From the NCBI GenBank assembly GCA_031539425.1, contig JAVKLI010000086.1, positions 1-24,269 on the forward strand: a stretch of 24,269 nt of DNA. The letters are read 5' to 3'. The DNA is from UBA4416 sp031539425 (GTDB taxonomy: Bacteria > Bacteroidota > Bacteroidia > B-17B0 > Aurantibacillaceae). The position numbers were made by a program, and so were the translations under genes. The notes beneath the pieces are model-generated. The model was not told the origin of the DNA. It ran no database searches and saw nothing but the letters and a program-made list of their open reading frames with translations. This document shows positions 24,127-24,269 of this stretch, piece by piece. Position 1 is the stretch's first letter; each line of letters opens with the position of its first letter.

Positions 24127-24269
24127 TTATTGATGTTTTATTGATGTTTAAAATTTTGATTTTACAGCGTTATTATGGGCTTGGAGATAAACAAATAGAA
24201 TATCAAATTATTGATAGAATTAGTTTTAAAAATTTTCTTGGATTAGAAACGGGCGATAAAATACCTGAT
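24120..24269 (+). mobile_element. partial IS5-family transposase, 5'-truncated and cut by the window end
   Basis: An open frame on the plus strand from 24120 (after a TAA at 24117-24119) includes an ATG at 24144 and reads MFKILILQRYYGLGDKQ, IEYQIIDRISFKNFLGLE, then GDKIPD at the window edge. This is the conserved N-terminal helical domain of IS5-family transposases (LQxxYxLSDxQxExQIxDRxSFxxFLGL...xxPD). In intact members about 40-60 residues normally come before MFKIL; here the homology fades near 24126, where the opposite-strand transposase remnant begins. The catalytic DDE part would lie outside the window, so whether the rest is intact cannot be judged. Confidence 0.7.

Overview
The window comes from a strongly A+T-rich Bacteroidota genome (Flavobacteriales/Chitinophagales-like; the order cannot be fixed by eye). 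The evidence is Type IX secretion (T9SS)-style C-terminal sorting domains, a TonB-dependent receptor with an N-terminal carboxypeptidase-regulatory-like domain, a PorV/PorQ-family outer-membrane barrel, a signal peptidase I with the long Bacteroidota architecture, weak or absent Shine-Dalgarno sites, and a TTG-N19-TAnnTTTG promoter in front of the first gene.

Layout. (1) 1-1992: a promoter, one T9SS-exported surface protein and a clear intrinsic terminator. (2) 2030-6240, plus strand: a housekeeping run of dapB (lysine/meso-DAP synthesis), lepB (signal peptidase I), an exported Bacteroidota-conserved protein often labelled 'asparagine synthetase B' but without that enzyme's domains, and sufE (Fe-S assembly). 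(3) 9282-6292, minus strand: nuoF, standing without nuoE or nuoG, followed after 37 bases containing inverted repeats by a FecCD-type permease and its ATPase, which overlap as TGATG. No substrate-binding protein is present. (4) 9283-9620: a divergent regulatory region with two operator-like inverted repeats. (5) 9621-18912, plus strand: the main feature, a three-gene block of a 1237-aa TonB-dependent receptor, a 1460-aa secreted protein with a T9SS-like C-terminus and metal-binding-like Asp/Asn/Gly motifs, and a PorV/PorQ-family barrel, closed by a likely terminator. (6) 18930-23165, plus strand: greA, a HIT-family hydrolase, a secreted lamin-tail-domain protein and comF, packed with 0-1 base gaps or near-overlap. 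(7) 23294-23925: a secreted YceI-family protein with a strong terminator. (8) 23992-24269: remnants of two different transposase genes joined head to head, each missing its 5' part; the right-hand one runs off the window.

How it may work together: the large secreted protein would pass Sec (its signal peptide would be removed by a signal peptidase such as LepB), cross the outer membrane by the T9SS, and could be received or held by the co-encoded PorV-like barrel and TonB-dependent receptor. That makes the trio a candidate dedicated surface complex of unknown function. The other genes are mostly housekeeping. tRNA or rRNA genes, CRISPR arrays, a replication origin and prophage genes were not seen.
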